DNA of 64,000 bases from contig VWZS01000175.1 of the NCBI GenBank assembly GCA_013397075.1, positions 623,689 through 687,688 on the forward strand. Direction: 5' to 3'. Position numbers and translations under genes: made by a program. Origin of the DNA: Rhabdornis inornatus. Lineage: Eukaryota; Chordata; Aves; Passeriformes; Rhabdornithidae. Shown in pieces: positions 38,101 to 50,060 of this stretch (positions are counted from its first letter, which is position 1; the number at the start of each line of letters is the position of its first letter). The notes under the pieces are model-generated. The model ran no database searches and was not told where the DNA came from. It was given only the letters and a program-made list of their open reading frames with translations.

Positions 38101-39140
38101 CTGGTTGAATCGACAAGATATCTAAAGAATTACCTTTTAAAATGGTACAAAAATATTTTTAAAAACTATCCAGGAGTGTGAACATCCAGCAAGACAAGTG
38201 GCATTTAATCCTGACTTCTCCAAACCCAAATCAAAACATTCCTCAGTGCAAAAGGGGTGAATTGTTCTCAATTGTTCTGATTTGTCCTTCTTGTTGCCTT
38301 GACTCCCTCAGCACTATATTCATGCTCCCTAAAATCCAGCATTTTGGAGCAACCAGAGGAAGCAGCTGCAGGATAATTTTCACAATCCAGGAAACAAGTT
38401 CAAATAGTCCCAATATTTATCAGTCAATGTCAGGATAAATTTAATTGGGGAGTTGAACTTAAATTATGATAGATCCATTCTATACCTGTTGTTTCTCTTC
38501 CTGTACTGTGTGCTTTTTCTTTCCTGGAGGTATTAAATAGCTACATAAATCCTGGTAATCCTTCATTCATGGGATTTAAAGGAAAAAAAATCCAGGAAGA
38601 AGGCTGTCAGGAGAATGGACAGTTATTTCCAGAGCGTGTGCTGCCAAAAGCTCATTGTTGGAGTGTTAGAATGGCTTCTGTCACAAAAAGGAATTAGCTC
38701 AAGGAGGTGATTTCTTGTAACAACTTTTGCTAAACTGTTTGATCACTTGATTCAGTCTCATTGCAATTTTATTTTTTTTTTTCAGACGGAAAAATAAGCA
38801 TCCTCCTTAGTTCAGGAGAATTTTTTCTCCTAAATATGAATTATTGTGCTGCTGATGTGGGCAGCCTGGAAATCTCTTTTAGGGTGGGGATGAATTGCGT
38901 CACAAATTTTAGTGGTTGTTGGCTATTAAGAAAATGGTGCTGCTCCTTTTACTGCAAGTGTTGCACATGGCTGGGGTTAATGCTGTGCAAATCTGGGAGG
39001 AAGCTGGAATAATGAGCAGTCACTGTGAGAGTGGAATTCCTAAGGATGCCATGCATCAATGTGGCAATTAAACAATCTGAGAAATTAATTACAGAATTTA
39101 ATTACAGAAAGGCCATCATGTACTTTAGGAGCTATTTGAA
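35133..39140. other. Non-coding stretch without recognisable gene
   Basis: Unique-looking sequence with a GC-richer block at 36.4-36.7 kb, a (TTCCC)n tract at 37.53 kb and a G-run cluster at 37737-37760. Frames of 110-146 codons occur on both strands across 36.4-37.9 kb and overlap one another. None shows a family signature. Confidence 0.6.
37532..37578. repeat. (TTCCC)n pyrimidine microsatellite
   Basis: Eight CCC runs separated by TT, then a CCCC run. The minus strand is (GGGAA)n and so has nine G-tracts with 2-3 nt loops, enough for an intramolecular G-quadruplex. The polypurine-polypyrimidine character also permits triplex (H-DNA). Confidence 0.92.
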
Positions 39141-39216
39141 AATCTCAGACTGGTTTGGGTTGGAAGGGATTTAAAGCCCATCCAGTTCCAATCCCAACAC
39201 CTTCCACTGTCCCAGG
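39141..39216 (-). mobile_element. CR1 LINE tail (about 75 bp)
   Basis: Minus-strand CR1 end. The landmarks are AATCTCAGACTGGTTTGGGT, TGGAAGGGATTTAAAGCCCA and ACCTTCCACTGTCCCAGGCT. The CCATGGGCAGGG block is missing. Only the very 3' end is present. Confidence 0.85.
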
Positions 39217-40430
39217 CTGCAATATCCCCTTTAACCCTTCTACTCAATACCCTCAGATTGCAGCCCAGTACAAGATTCATTAAAAATGTGATTTTTTTAG
39301 TTTAATCTGAATTATTTTTACTTTTATAGGTTTTTTTTTCCCAGGTTTGTATCCCCAAGTTCAGCAATTTAATAATAAGTCCTTTATTTCTGTAATTATT
39401 CTTAGAGGGCCAGATTGGAGCCTGGTATTTAATTTTATTTTAAAAAGTCTCAGACAGTGCTTGGAAAGCCTGACCTATTATCTAAAGCTGGAGCTGAGCT
39501 CTCCTTTTCCCTCTCTGGGACAATCTCAGTTCAAATAGGTGCTATAAATAAAATTATAGCTCAAAGCACTATAAAGTGTAAAATAATTCTTCTCATCTCC
39601 ATCCTCTGCTCTGTACATTTAAGGATAAGATTTATTACTACACAGGTTTTTGTGTGAATAAATCTTCATTTCCCAGAATGCTTGTTGGGTGTAATTCTTT
39701 AGAGCTCACGTATGAAATGTGAAGGAAACCATGAATATGATCCCAAAATCAGTTTTGTGGAGGAGCTCTGAGCTGGAACCATCCTGATCCAAAGCTAATC
39801 CATGGAAAAGCTCTGATGCCTTCAATGGATTTTGGATCTTGGCCCACGGTTCTGGCTTCCCACCTTGTTCCCAGCTGCTGAAGTGCCTTAAAAGAGGCTA
39901 AAAATACATCAAATAGTTCTGGAACATTCTTTTTGTATGTAAGAAGCAGTTTGAGTTGCCCTGTTGGGCTGTGGGTGGTCCATGGCTGTCTCTGCTGGTC
40001 CCATGGGCTGTGCTTAGGGAAGCTGGGAGCCCCTGGAGTGGAAACTTCCCAGTTAGCAGCAGAGTTTGGAGACAGAGGAACTGGAGAAGAAAAATGAATA
40101 GTGAGTTTTGTGCTGCTGTGGATGTCTAAGGGATGGTGTGGAAAAGAAACAAAAAAGTGTTTTATTCTAAAAAAAGGCGATTTTCATTTTTTAGGAGAGA
40201 ATGCAGCTTCAGGAGGTGGGAATGTGGGGAAGGTGTGATGGACTGAACACATCTGGGTGTGGGGTGTCCCTGAGCTCTCTCATCCCCCATCCTTCCCTCC
40301 AGGGCTATTTCTCTTTCTGAATGATGAGATAGAGAGACTTTATTTCCCCCTGCCCAAACAAAAGGTGTCAATAGAGGCACCGGTTTGAAAAATGCAGGTT
40401 TCAATTTCAAGGAATCTATTTAAACTGTTG
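39217..40430. other. Non-coding stretch without recognisable gene
   Basis: AT-rich at 39.25-39.7 kb, including a palindrome at 39542-39559; unique-looking after that. No gene seen. Confidence 0.65.
39542..39559. other. AT-rich palindrome CTATAAATAAAATTATAG
   Basis: Six-bp arms CTATAA/TTATAG flank ATAAAA. It is nearly the same as the palindrome at 34879-34895, with one more A in the spacer, and includes a MEF2-like decamer. Confidence 0.6.
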
Positions 40431-40586
40431 TCCTGAGGAGCTGTGGCTGCCTCTGGATCCCTGGAAGTGTCCAAGGCCAGTTTGGAAGAGGCTTGGAGTA
40501 CCCTGGGAGAGTGGAAGGGTTGGAACAGAATGATCTTTTAAGGTCTCTCCCAACCCAAATCAGTCTGGGATTCTCCAATTCTGTGA
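40431..40586 (+). mobile_element. CR1 LINE fragment, 3' end (about 155 bp)
   Basis: A plus-strand CR1 3' UTR. The landmarks are GAGCTGTGGCTGCCTCTGGA, CCCTGGAAGTGTCCAAGGCC, GAATGATCTTTTAAGGTCTC and the tail GGGATTCTCCAATTCTGTGA. The GTGTCCCTGCCCATGGCAGG block between GTGGAAG and GGTTGG is absent. Confidence 0.9.
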
Positions 40587-42369
40587 AATGAGCAGAGAAT
40601 TCTCTGAATTCAGCAGAACTTGGGTTCAAATTCTCTCCTGTTTTTGGGACAGGTGCTCATGGAGGGCTCAGCTCAGGAGGACTAAAGGGTGGGCACTGCT
40701 TTGAAGTCCCCTTGCTGTGGTTTATGTTTGGGTTGGAAGGATTCTTTCAGGCAGGGATAAATCCTGTTCTCTCTCAGCGTGCTCCCTCAGGCAGGCAGTT
40801 CTGGTGGCAGCAGCACCAGGGATATGTTCTTGAGCCTTGTCTCAGGAAATGTTTGACAAAAGGCAGCTGTAGCAGTTCCCAGCTCACAGCATTTCTGAAT
40901 CATTTCAGCCATGTATCGGAGCAAAAACCAAGGATTTGGGATAACTCTGAGCTTTGGGAAAAGTTTGATTCTGCTCTAAACTTGAGCACTGGTGCTTTAC
41001 TCTCTGGAATAAAAGCCGTGCCTGTGAGCATCTGTGAACTCTGCACAAGTTCAAAAACCAGAACCAGACCCACACTTTGTGGTTTCAGCCCATCTTTCAT
41101 TCATTAATTTCTAAAGTATTTTATGGCTTTGGTTATCTGGCTGCTTCCTGATGCCTTTAACAGCTTCCTCAGAGCAAGTGAAGGTAATAAATTTACAATC
41201 CCCATTCTTAGGGCAGTCTTAAGCAGAGTCACTTTCTTTAAAATAAAATTTAAAAAGAGGGGGGATTTCATCGTTTGATCTCTGGATGTCTGGCAGCTGG
41301 TAGGGAAACAATGCAAATAATGACTGTGACTGATGAAACAGAGAGGAAGAAAATCTGATAATTGGGCATGCAGGGAAATGTATGAAGTGGAAGATGCTGG
41401 ATCAATCACTGGAGCTGGGCTTAGCAAGGATATTCCCAGCAGCATTCCCAGCTCGGGGCCCTGGTGGCAGCACAACTTGTTAATCATCACACCATCAGCC
41501 TGGCCAGAGTGCAGCTCCATAACTCAGCCTTTTGTGTTGCTGTGGATGCTATCGAAGCATTCCTGGAACAGTCATTTCCTTCTCGACCTCCATGGAAACA
41601 GCCATAAAGCAATTCTGAAAATGTCAGGAGAAACTGCATCTAATGGTGCAGCTTTGGCCAAAGAAAACATACTTCAGTTTTGAAGCGTTCCCACCAAAAC
41701 ACTGAAATCTTAAAGCTCCTAATAGGCTGTGCATCAGTGCCTGAGCACTTCAGCGTGACATTTAATAAAATGTAATTCATATCCCAGCCCTGCTGAAGTC
41801 ACACCAGTCACCAAGGGACACTGGAAACTTTCCAGAAGAAATCACACAAGGAGGGAAGGGCAGAGAGGGGCCAGCTGGGTCCAGAGTGCCACCAACGTCA
41901 CAGCAGGAAGGGTGGCAAAGGCTTCAAACCATCCCCCACCCTGTGAATGCTCTGGGAAAGAGCAGTTGGGGCTGTTGGGAAATGTAAAAATTGTAAAATG
42001 TAAATGGGAAATGTAAAAAAATCCACAGCACATTTCACAACAAGGAAAATGTGACATCTCAGAGAGAACCTGTGCTGGGCCTGTCCATGCTTTTCATTCC
42101 TAGAATCTGGACTTTTTCTGATGCTGCTTCTTGGCAGCAGGGAAAAGGAGAAGATTTTTCATGATTTAAGTTGCCTCTTGGAAAGCAGGTCTCTGGATGG
42201 GACAATCCAGCGCTCCAGGTGATCAGGAGAAGCTTGTTCTTATTTTTTGGCACAGGACAATTGGCCATGGAGTGTCCTCAGTTCCTAACTCCCTTTGAGG
42301 GGCAATGGGGAAGACTTTGACCACCACTGGGAATGCTCCATGTGCCACAGAAATCCCACTGAGAGCAAG
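40587..42369. other. Non-coding stretch; possible regulatory segment at 41.44-41.80 kb
   Basis: No credible gene. The piece at 41440-41800 has TTGTTAATCATCACACCATC, CTATCGAAGCATTCC, CCATAAAGC and ATTTAATAAAATGTAATTC elements and little simple sequence. An imperfect 29-bp duplication built on GGGAAATGTAAAAA lies at 41977-42020. Confidence 0.55.
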
Positions 42370-42512
42370 ATCATGGAATCATGGAATGGTTTGGGTTGGA
42401 AGAGACCTTAAACATCATCCCATTCCACCCCTGCCATGGGCAGGGACACCTCCCACTATCCCAGGCTGCTCCAAACCCTGTCCAGCCTGGCCCTGGACTC
42501 TTCCAGGGATGG
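42370..42512 (-). mobile_element. CR1 LINE fragment, 3' end (about 140 bp)
   Basis: A minus-strand CR1 3' UTR with a two-unit tail (ATCATGGAATCATGGAATGG), then TTTGGGTTGGAAGAGACCTT, CTGCCATGGGCAGGGACACC, TCCCACTATCCCAGGCTGCT and CTCTTCCAGGGATGG. It is well preserved, so probably one of the younger copies. Confidence 0.92.
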
Positions 42513-45500
42513 AATAACTTCCTTGAGACACAGATGAAGCAGAACTTCTTCCAGACCTCTCCTTTCCCTCCTCCACTGGAAGGCACCCACCATAAAGAAC
42601 CCTTCCAGGCCTTTTTTCCATCACCAAAGTCCCTTTTCATGCATTTTTTCCCTAAATCAAACTCTGAGGGACACTTGGATCAGTGAAACACATTTCACTA
42701 TGGAAGGAGAAACTTGGAATGGTTTGAGCTTATCCATCCTTAGGAATACTCTTGAGGGTCAAAGGTTGAAGCCAGTCCTTTGAACAATCCCATCTTGCTG
42801 AACTTTTCAGGGAATCTCAGCAGGAATGTTAATTAAGCAGAGTCGCACATGGAGCACACTTAATGTGTTGTGCACCCAGTAAAACTTTAACAAAAACCCA
42901 TTTTGGGTGAAACCCATTTTTTCTGAACCTATTCCAGGGCCCAATCCAGCAGAGATTTTAAGTAACTTCAGTAAAGTTGAGACTTAAGTTTGTGCTTAAA
43001 TACTCAGCTGTAAGAGGGTCCATATGAAAAAGGGACTGGAACCACAAAAACCCAGCCTGAAATGCCAAGGATTGGCAGATGATCCCCAGTTCCTGAGCTT
43101 GAAGGGAAGAATTATTGTGGATCCCTTCCTATTGTGGAAGAAATCTTGTGGATAAATATATCCTCCCTATTTGTCTGCTTTATGAGCATCCCACAGTGTA
43201 TTTGTTAGGTAAATGGACCATGTTAATTGAAAATCCATGGATCTTCTCTGCTGTGACACACACAGTCCATGCCTCTCTTCTAAAATGCTTCATATTTATA
43301 AATATGAGTTATTTCTAGGTTCTTGTTTATGTAAAAAAATATTGATTATAGGAGAACTTCAGACAGTTTGTCCCAGAAGTTCCTGTTTAAATTCCTATTC
43401 CATTAACAACACAAATACTGCTTTTTTTTCCTTTTTTTTTTTTTTTGGAGAAAGAAACCATGAATAACTAAAGATTTTCACCATGTAATTAATACATCAA
43501 CACCCTGAAAAGGCTCAAACTTTCCTCAAGGTGTATCAGCAAAAGCAGACAAAACATCCTGCAGTTATTTTTGCAGAGGATGGTCGGAATTGGCGTTGCA
43601 GTAAATCCCAAATGCCAGCGCAGCCGTGCTTGTCCTCCTTTTCAAGTGAAGCCAGCTCGGAAACTTGGAAGCCCTTTTGCTGGACAGCCCTTGCTCCAGC
43701 TGCTCCTTTCCCAAGTTTTGAAGGGAGGGATTATCAGAATGTGGCCAGTGAATTTGTTGCCTGGAAAGGCTGAGCTGGAACAGAGACTGGACAGAGCAAA
43801 AGGAATAAAATAGGAATTTCTTGAAAGGATTCACCTTGGGCAGTGCAAGAACCTGGATGGGGCTACACCCAAATCAAATCCCAGATAGATCCTGGTCACT
43901 CATAAAGAGTTTTACACTTTTCTAAGTTTTGGTTCATCTAATTTGGGGTTAATTATCCAAGCACAGCCCCAGGTTATGAAGTCTCAGCCCCCTTTCCCTT
44001 CCCATTGTTTCTGCTTTTTGGTATGGTTGTCCTTGATTCTCCAGCTAGAAAGGAATTGTTTTGTCACTACCTTGTGAAGAGAACTCACTGACACCTAAAA
44101 TGAAGTTTCAGAATTACACACCAAGCAGCAGAGATTCTGAAATTAAAAAAGCTAAAACCCAAGGCATCAAATTAATGGAATGATGGCACCAGCAAAAACG
44201 GCGTCTTGGGCTGAAAACAACTCAGGAAAACTGAAGGGAAGCGACCACATGCAGTGAAATGTTTTCCCTGGGAAAGCCTTGGTGTGGGCTGGGAATGAGA
44301 TTCCCACTCTGCTCCAGAGATTTTGGTTGCAGATGCTGCTGGTGGGGTGATGGTTCCCTGTGAATGCTGGGTGAAGATGGAAAACTGGGATTTCCTCCCG
44401 ATGCCATCCAAGAGCACGGAGCAGAAACCTTCTTGGACTAAAAAGAGGCTCCAAATAAAACCACAACTCTTAAAATGGAAAAAAGTGGGAGAAGCTTGAT
44501 GTGGGCCCTCTCTTGATATTGCTTTAGCTCATCCTTAGTAGTTCTCCACAGGCCCTCTGGGATTTATCCCAAAAATTCTGCAATTCTCTCACTTTTCCTG
44601 CTCCTATCCTTTCATCAAGATGTTCAGATTCGCAGGCTCATCAATTTTCCAGTATGATTCCATCGGTTCTATTTCTGCCACCCCAGCAAACAATCAGCAA
44701 AGTCCTTGGAATTGCACCACTCTCAAATTTATAATTAGAAATATTTTAATTGCTGTCTCTCATGGAGAGGAAGATAACTTATCTCTCCTAAAAATAAACA
44801 AATCCAAATGGAAAGAATTCATTCATAATTAAATCATTCTCTCCAGAAAACCTACAAGCAAGATGGATGATACAGGGGAGAGATAAGAGGATTAGAAATA
44901 TAATTTTAGAATTGTCTTAAGGGGGGAAGTTTACACCCAGAGGAGTTAAATGATACCCAGATCAGTTACAGAGAATTAGCTCAGCTCAGCCCCAATTAAA
45001 CAAAGATATTAGCAAAATAAAACTAGAAAAATAAAATGATAGGCAGCTTCTTTCAAAGCTGTGGTGTGTTTCAAAGAGCAGAAAGGCTCAAGAAAGGAGA
45101 AATGGAATATTTGAGAAATTCATCAGGCTTTTAAGTGGAGTTTAAATATTGCCTGAATAGGTTCATGTAAATTTTTTTAATCCTTTCCATACATTGTGGA
45201 ACAGGATATGAAACTGTGTATTAAAATAAAATACTCCAGGTTGAAAAGTTGAAGACAATCTGGAGCATCCAGGAACTGAAAGAAAAGGATATTCCTGGGA
45301 TTATTCCTGGGATAAATGCAGGAATCCACACGACAGCCACTGAAAAACTGGGATGTGGGATTCTAATAAAGAGCCCACTTTGGCTTTCATCAAAACCTTG
45401 AAACTCGCCCAAGTCGTGCCCAAACTGATGGAATTGGCCTCAGTGCTCTGTCCCCTCATCTCTCAGCACAACTTGATTTCAGGCAATAACCTCTAAAAAT

Positions 45501-45523
45501 GACAAAGGTGAGCACTTCCAGTC
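42513..45523. other. Non-coding stretch without recognisable gene
   Basis: Unique-looking sequence with a T-rich tract at 43422-43446. The 80-89-codon frames at 43.53-43.83 kb overlap each other on both strands and show no domain. No RNA gene seen. Confidence 0.65.
43422..43446. repeat. Poly-T tract with CC interruption
   Basis: Eight T, CC, then fifteen T. Simple homopolymer sequence. Confidence 0.9.
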
Positions 45524-45954
45524 TCACTGTTCCCAAGGAGCCATTCCCAGTCTCATTTCCCAAAGAGCCATCCCCAGTGTCTCTGTTCCCAAAGAGAGCC
45601 ATTCCCAGAGTCACTTCCCAAAGAGCCATCCCCAGTGTCTCTGTTCCCAAAGAGAGCCATTCCCAGAGTCACTTCCCAAAGAGCCATCCCCAGTGTCTCT
45701 GTTCCCAAAGAGAGCCATTCCCAGAGTCACTTCCCAAAGAGCCATCCCCAGTGTCTCTGTTCCCAAAGAGAGCCATTCCCAGAGTCACTTCCCAAAGAGC
45801 CATCCCCAGTGTCTCTGTTCCCAAAGAGAGCCATTCCCAGAGTCACTTCCCAAAGAGCCATCCCCAGTGTCTCTGTTCCCAAAGAGAGCCATTCCCAGAG
45901 TCACTTCCCAAAGAGCCATCCCCAGTGTCTCTGTTCCCAAAGAGAGCCATTCCC
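45524..45954. repeat. 58-bp minisatellite (dimer of 29-bp halves), about 7 copies
   Basis: The marker CCAGTGTCTC recurs at 45574, 45632, 45690, 45748, 45806, 45864 and 45922, exactly 58 bp apart. The inner units are essentially identical and the first one (45524-45573) is diverged. Each unit is two related 29-bp halves, one beginning TTCCCAAAGAGAGCCATTCC and one TTCCCAAAGAGCCATCCCCA. Since 58 is not a multiple of 3, the frame shifts from unit to unit. The open frames across it (plus strand 45499-46092 and shadows) are by-products without a stop codon in the unit; I do not consider them genes. The near identity suggests recent expansion. Confidence 0.95.
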
Positions 45955-48394
45955 TTGCCATTGATGGCCTCAAACACCAAGAGCAGCAGGGTGAAATTCT
46001 GCTCTTTGGATAATCCTCCAGCCCCAGCACAATGCAATATTTTGTTTCAGATGGCTGAATTTTTTTTTTCCTTTTCTCTGGGGCTTTCTTAAATATTGAC
46101 ATTAATCTGCTCAGCTGGAAGCAACCCAAGCTTCTGTATTTCTTATCCTCCCCGATCGTCTGCACTTCAGATCTGTTTACCAAAGGGCCTGGATTGCATT
46201 CCCATAAATCCTGGGATTCAGCTTTGCTGTGATATTAATTTATTGGTGCATTTTCGACATCAATTACTCTCTATCTCAACAGACATAATTCTCTCTTCAA
46301 AGCACAGAGAAATCTCTGCAGCTCTTGGCTTTCCTCGTGCCCTCCCCTCCCTTGGAGGCACTGGGAATGTGGATCTGAGCAGCAGCAAAGACATCAGTGA
46401 CAAGGGTCCCAGCTCCAGGGGTGTTTTGGGTTTCCTGATGTTTTGCTGGAATGCTGGTCCAGAACTTGACAGCAAACCCAAATTTGTGTTTGTAGGAAGG
46501 AGCTTGGAATTGAGCTTGGAAGCTCAAACATCTAAATGGGAGAGGAGGAGAGGGAAAAGGCTTTCAAAATGCCAGGATTTTAAACCAATTTTAAGATTTT
46601 AAATTGAAGGGAGACCATCAACTCTTTTTCTTTATTGTTTTAAACCCTCACAGCAGGAATAAATACCTACAGATGTGCACATCTGCATTCCAACCCAGAG
46701 CTTCCCACTCCACCAGGCATTGCCCATTAGGGGGAAACCATTCCAAGTCTTGACTTCTTCAAATGAAAAATGGCAGAAGACAATTCTTGGAAAAAGATCT
46801 TCATCCCAGATTTATTCCCTGTGTCCTAATATTGCAGGAAAAAGTAATGGGAGGGAAAAACTGCTTTAGTGAAAAAGAGTTAAGTGCCTTCATTTTCTTC
46901 CTTCCGTTGGAATGTAAGTGGGGCTTTGGAAATGAAAAGCAACTTTTAACTTTTCTTTTAGTGACCTGTTTCAGACTGGAAGTGCTGTTGCAGTTTAAGA
47001 AATGCCTGTCAGCCCATCCCTGATGCAGAGGAGGAAAATGAGAAGCACATGAGGCTTTGATCCCAAATCTGACACAGTTTTTCCCCCCATCCCCTGCCCT
47101 TGGAGGTGTTCAGGGTTGGAGCCTTGCAGCCTGTGCTTTCCCATCTGCTGGAAAAGTGGGAGCACTTCCCTGCTACTATTGGCCAGAATTAATTATCATT
47201 AAATGAGAATTATAATTATTGGCCCGTGTTTTTTCACTCAACATCTCAGAAGTTTTCAGTTCTTGGTAGTGAGAAAATGAGAAAATCCCAATTTTCCATT
47301 TTTTTTCCTAAAAACCCAAAAACCTTCCTCACAGGGCGAGTGAGACCTGCAAGTGCTGTGAGGGGATTCCAGAGGCAGAAAACCCCTAAAATTTTTCTCA
47401 CTTTTTTTTTCCCCCAGTTGCCCAATCAGCCCAACCAGAGCTGGATCCTACAAAATGATGGAAAATTCTTATTTTCAGCCCACCACCCCTTTGAGATTTA
47501 TTCCTGTGCAGCCGCCACAGGAATTCCAGCCTCCCTTTTAGTCTAATTTTCCCCTAATTTCCCCCCTATTCCTATATATATTTTCTCCCTGTTCTATTTA
47601 TATATCTATTTCTCTATCATTCATTTAAATTCCCCTATTTTGTCCAATAGTTATTCTTTAGTAGGTTATTAATTCCAGTGGAAAGGGAGTGATTTTTCTG
47701 CAGTCCCTTTCCATTGGGATACCTTTCCATCTTGCCCCACTAAACTGCAGCACAGATGTTAAGCACATTTCACTGTGCAGTCAGCGTGTGCATATTTTTA
47801 ACATAACTTGTCTTGAAAATATTTATTCAAGCCAAGACAACAGAAAATTAGAGTAATTTGATTGCTCAGGCTTAAGGAATAGATTACTACTGTTCCAGAT
47901 GTAAGGAACAACAGACTACTTGCTCTCTCCAGGCTGAAAAAAAAAGAAAAAAAAAAAACCTTTGGCTCCTGATTCCAACCATATTTGCTATTATGTTCCC
48001 AGTAAATCTTTTAAAAATTGAACACTTTTAAAGATTTTTTCACTTCCAACTTTTGCCAGCCTGTGTTAGGAGAATTCCAGCCCCAAATCAGCTCGTTAGG
48101 AAGGGGTTCAAAACAGGCTCTGCTCCAAGGGGGCAATTACAAAGTGAGGTTATAAATCATCCTTGCTGGGGAATCAGGGTGCCAGATATCTCTGGAGCTC
48201 AGTGGGGGCTTGGACTCTGCAGGGTTTTCAGCAGTCAGGGCTGATTTAATTCCAAAATTAGGCATTTGGCACAAAAGTTCCATAATCTGCTTTGCAGGTT
48301 TTTTTTTTTTTTCTCTTCTCATCTCCAACTAAATCTTTTTTTTTGTTTAGATCTGCAGTTATCACTCCAATTTTGACCTGTTTTAATTGGGTTT

Positions 48395-48403
48395 CCCCCC
48401 CCC
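48395..48403. repeat. Poly-C run
   Basis: Nine C between T runs, about 80 bp after a poly-T tract starting near 48300. Such runs are common sites of sequencing length error. Confidence 0.85.
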
Positions 48404-49167
48404 TTTTGTGTGATTTACCTGCAGTTACCATTTTTATGCTGATTCTTTGTATCACTCACTTTTTGAATGTGTAGAAATGTGCAATAGGAAAGCAAGATGG
48501 AAACACTGGTTTGCCTTCCCAGGATTTAAAATACACATTGCTTGTGTTAATGAGTGGTTGTACAATCAGATATCAGAAGATTGTGGAAGGATATTTTAAG
48601 GTGAACTTCTCTTCCATGTGAGAGCTGCTGACACAAAACCAGGGTCACAACTCCTCAACGCAGATATTTTGCTAAAATTCCCATTTTGCTGTGGGTCTCA
48701 TCTCCATTTTCCCCTAAATACCATTTTCCTTTATTTCTGGAGGTATTTGCCATTTTTATCACTCTCAAAGACAGAAAGTCAATGATTAATAAAGAATTAA
48801 GGTGGAAGGTCACAGGTTGTTAAAGAAAGGATCATTCTCATGCTGTCTTTGGTGTTCCCTCCAAACTCTCTGCTGATCCCTTCTCCACAGCCTGCTCTGT
48901 TGATTTGGAAGATTATTTTTTAAGGATTAGCTTTCTTTTTTTTTTTTCCCTGACCTTTTTCAACAAAAAAAAAAGTCTGTGTAGGGTTTTCCAGAGCCTG
49001 CACCATGCAACTTAAAGCATTCTTCATTCCAGATCCCCCCTCTCTGTGCCACCAGCTGACTCTGCTCCAGCAGTGCATGGAAAAGAGACAGAAAACCTTT
49101 GCTCCAGTGTCTGCTTTTACTTTAGGAATTTTCTCATTTAGGGGGAGGATGAGCACGAGGAAATAGC

Positions 49168-49207
49168 CAATAATTGCTCTTGTACAACAATAATTGTTCT
49201 TGTACAG
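49168..49207. repeat. Two-copy 20-bp tandem repeat
   Basis: CAATAATTGCTCTTGTACAA at 49168 is followed directly by a copy at 49188 that differs at two positions. Confidence 0.9.
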
Positions 49208-50060
49208 CAGCTCCCTGGGTTTAAAATGATTTCCTTAAATGCATCCTTCTTTTCTGTATTCTGGACAGCAAAGAATGCCAGCTGTTTCTGCAGTAATGGC
49301 AGATTTTTCTGCTGTCAGAGCTGAGTGAAGGAGTCAGTGCAAAAAGCCCCAATCTGCTCCTTTTTGGACAAACCCTGGGCCTCCCTTAGCCTGGGTATAA
49401 CCATGGGCATCCTTAGGGTCCATCCTTAAAGCCAGGTTTAGTGAAGAACAGCCCTTGGAATCACAGCTCCTTCAATCTGAGGCAATGAAAGCAGAATCTT
49501 TAAATGGATAAATGAGTTTGGGCTGCTGCTCAAATCCTCTGGCAGCTGCAAGTCTGGCTGAGTTATCTGAAGGGAAAGCTCCTTTGTTCCTGTCCTTCCA
49601 CATTCACCTTTTGAGGAATACAAATGTTTGTGTATCATTAGGGGCTGAGTTACTGCTGAAATCCCAGCACCTTGTGTCATTTTTCACATAATAACCGGGA
49701 TGGAGCAGAGCACCCTCGGCAAGGGAACTCGAGCCCCGCTGCTAGATGTGAACTGACAGCCCAGTGAAAACAAAAGTCTTAATTTTCCTCATTTGTCTGC
49801 TTTGTACCCAGCCAGAAACTGCACTGAGTGCTCTTATTAGATCTCCAGGAGAAATCCTGGGATTCTAAAATTGCTGAGTACACACGAGTGGTGCCACGCT
49901 GTCCTCGCCCCGTGCCAAAGCAAATCCTGCACTTGAGCAATTCTTGTGCTCAGTGTTTGTGTGAGGTGGAACCTTTGGTGAGGCTCAGCTGCTTGCAGGA
50001 GCTCCCAATCTCTGCAGTTTGTCAAGGTGCCACCAGCAAACTCCATGGTCTTGGGTTTCA

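Larger units (their letters stand above)
45955..50060. other. Non-coding stretch without recognisable gene
   Basis: Unique-looking sequence with A-rich tracts at 47938-47959, T-runs near 48300 and 48338, a C9 run at 48395-48403, and a 20-bp duplication at 49.17 kb. A 168-codon frame (46096-46602) has no recognisable domain. CpG-retaining patches lie at 46.15-46.33 and 49.69-49.92 kb. Confidence 0.6.

Noticed and set aside
45499..46183. Long frames on both strands (197 and 132 codons) with Pro/Ser-rich or Gly-rich repeats
   Set aside because: They are the 58-bp minisatellite read through. The frame changes each unit, opposite strands are both open, and there is no unique sequence of protein character.
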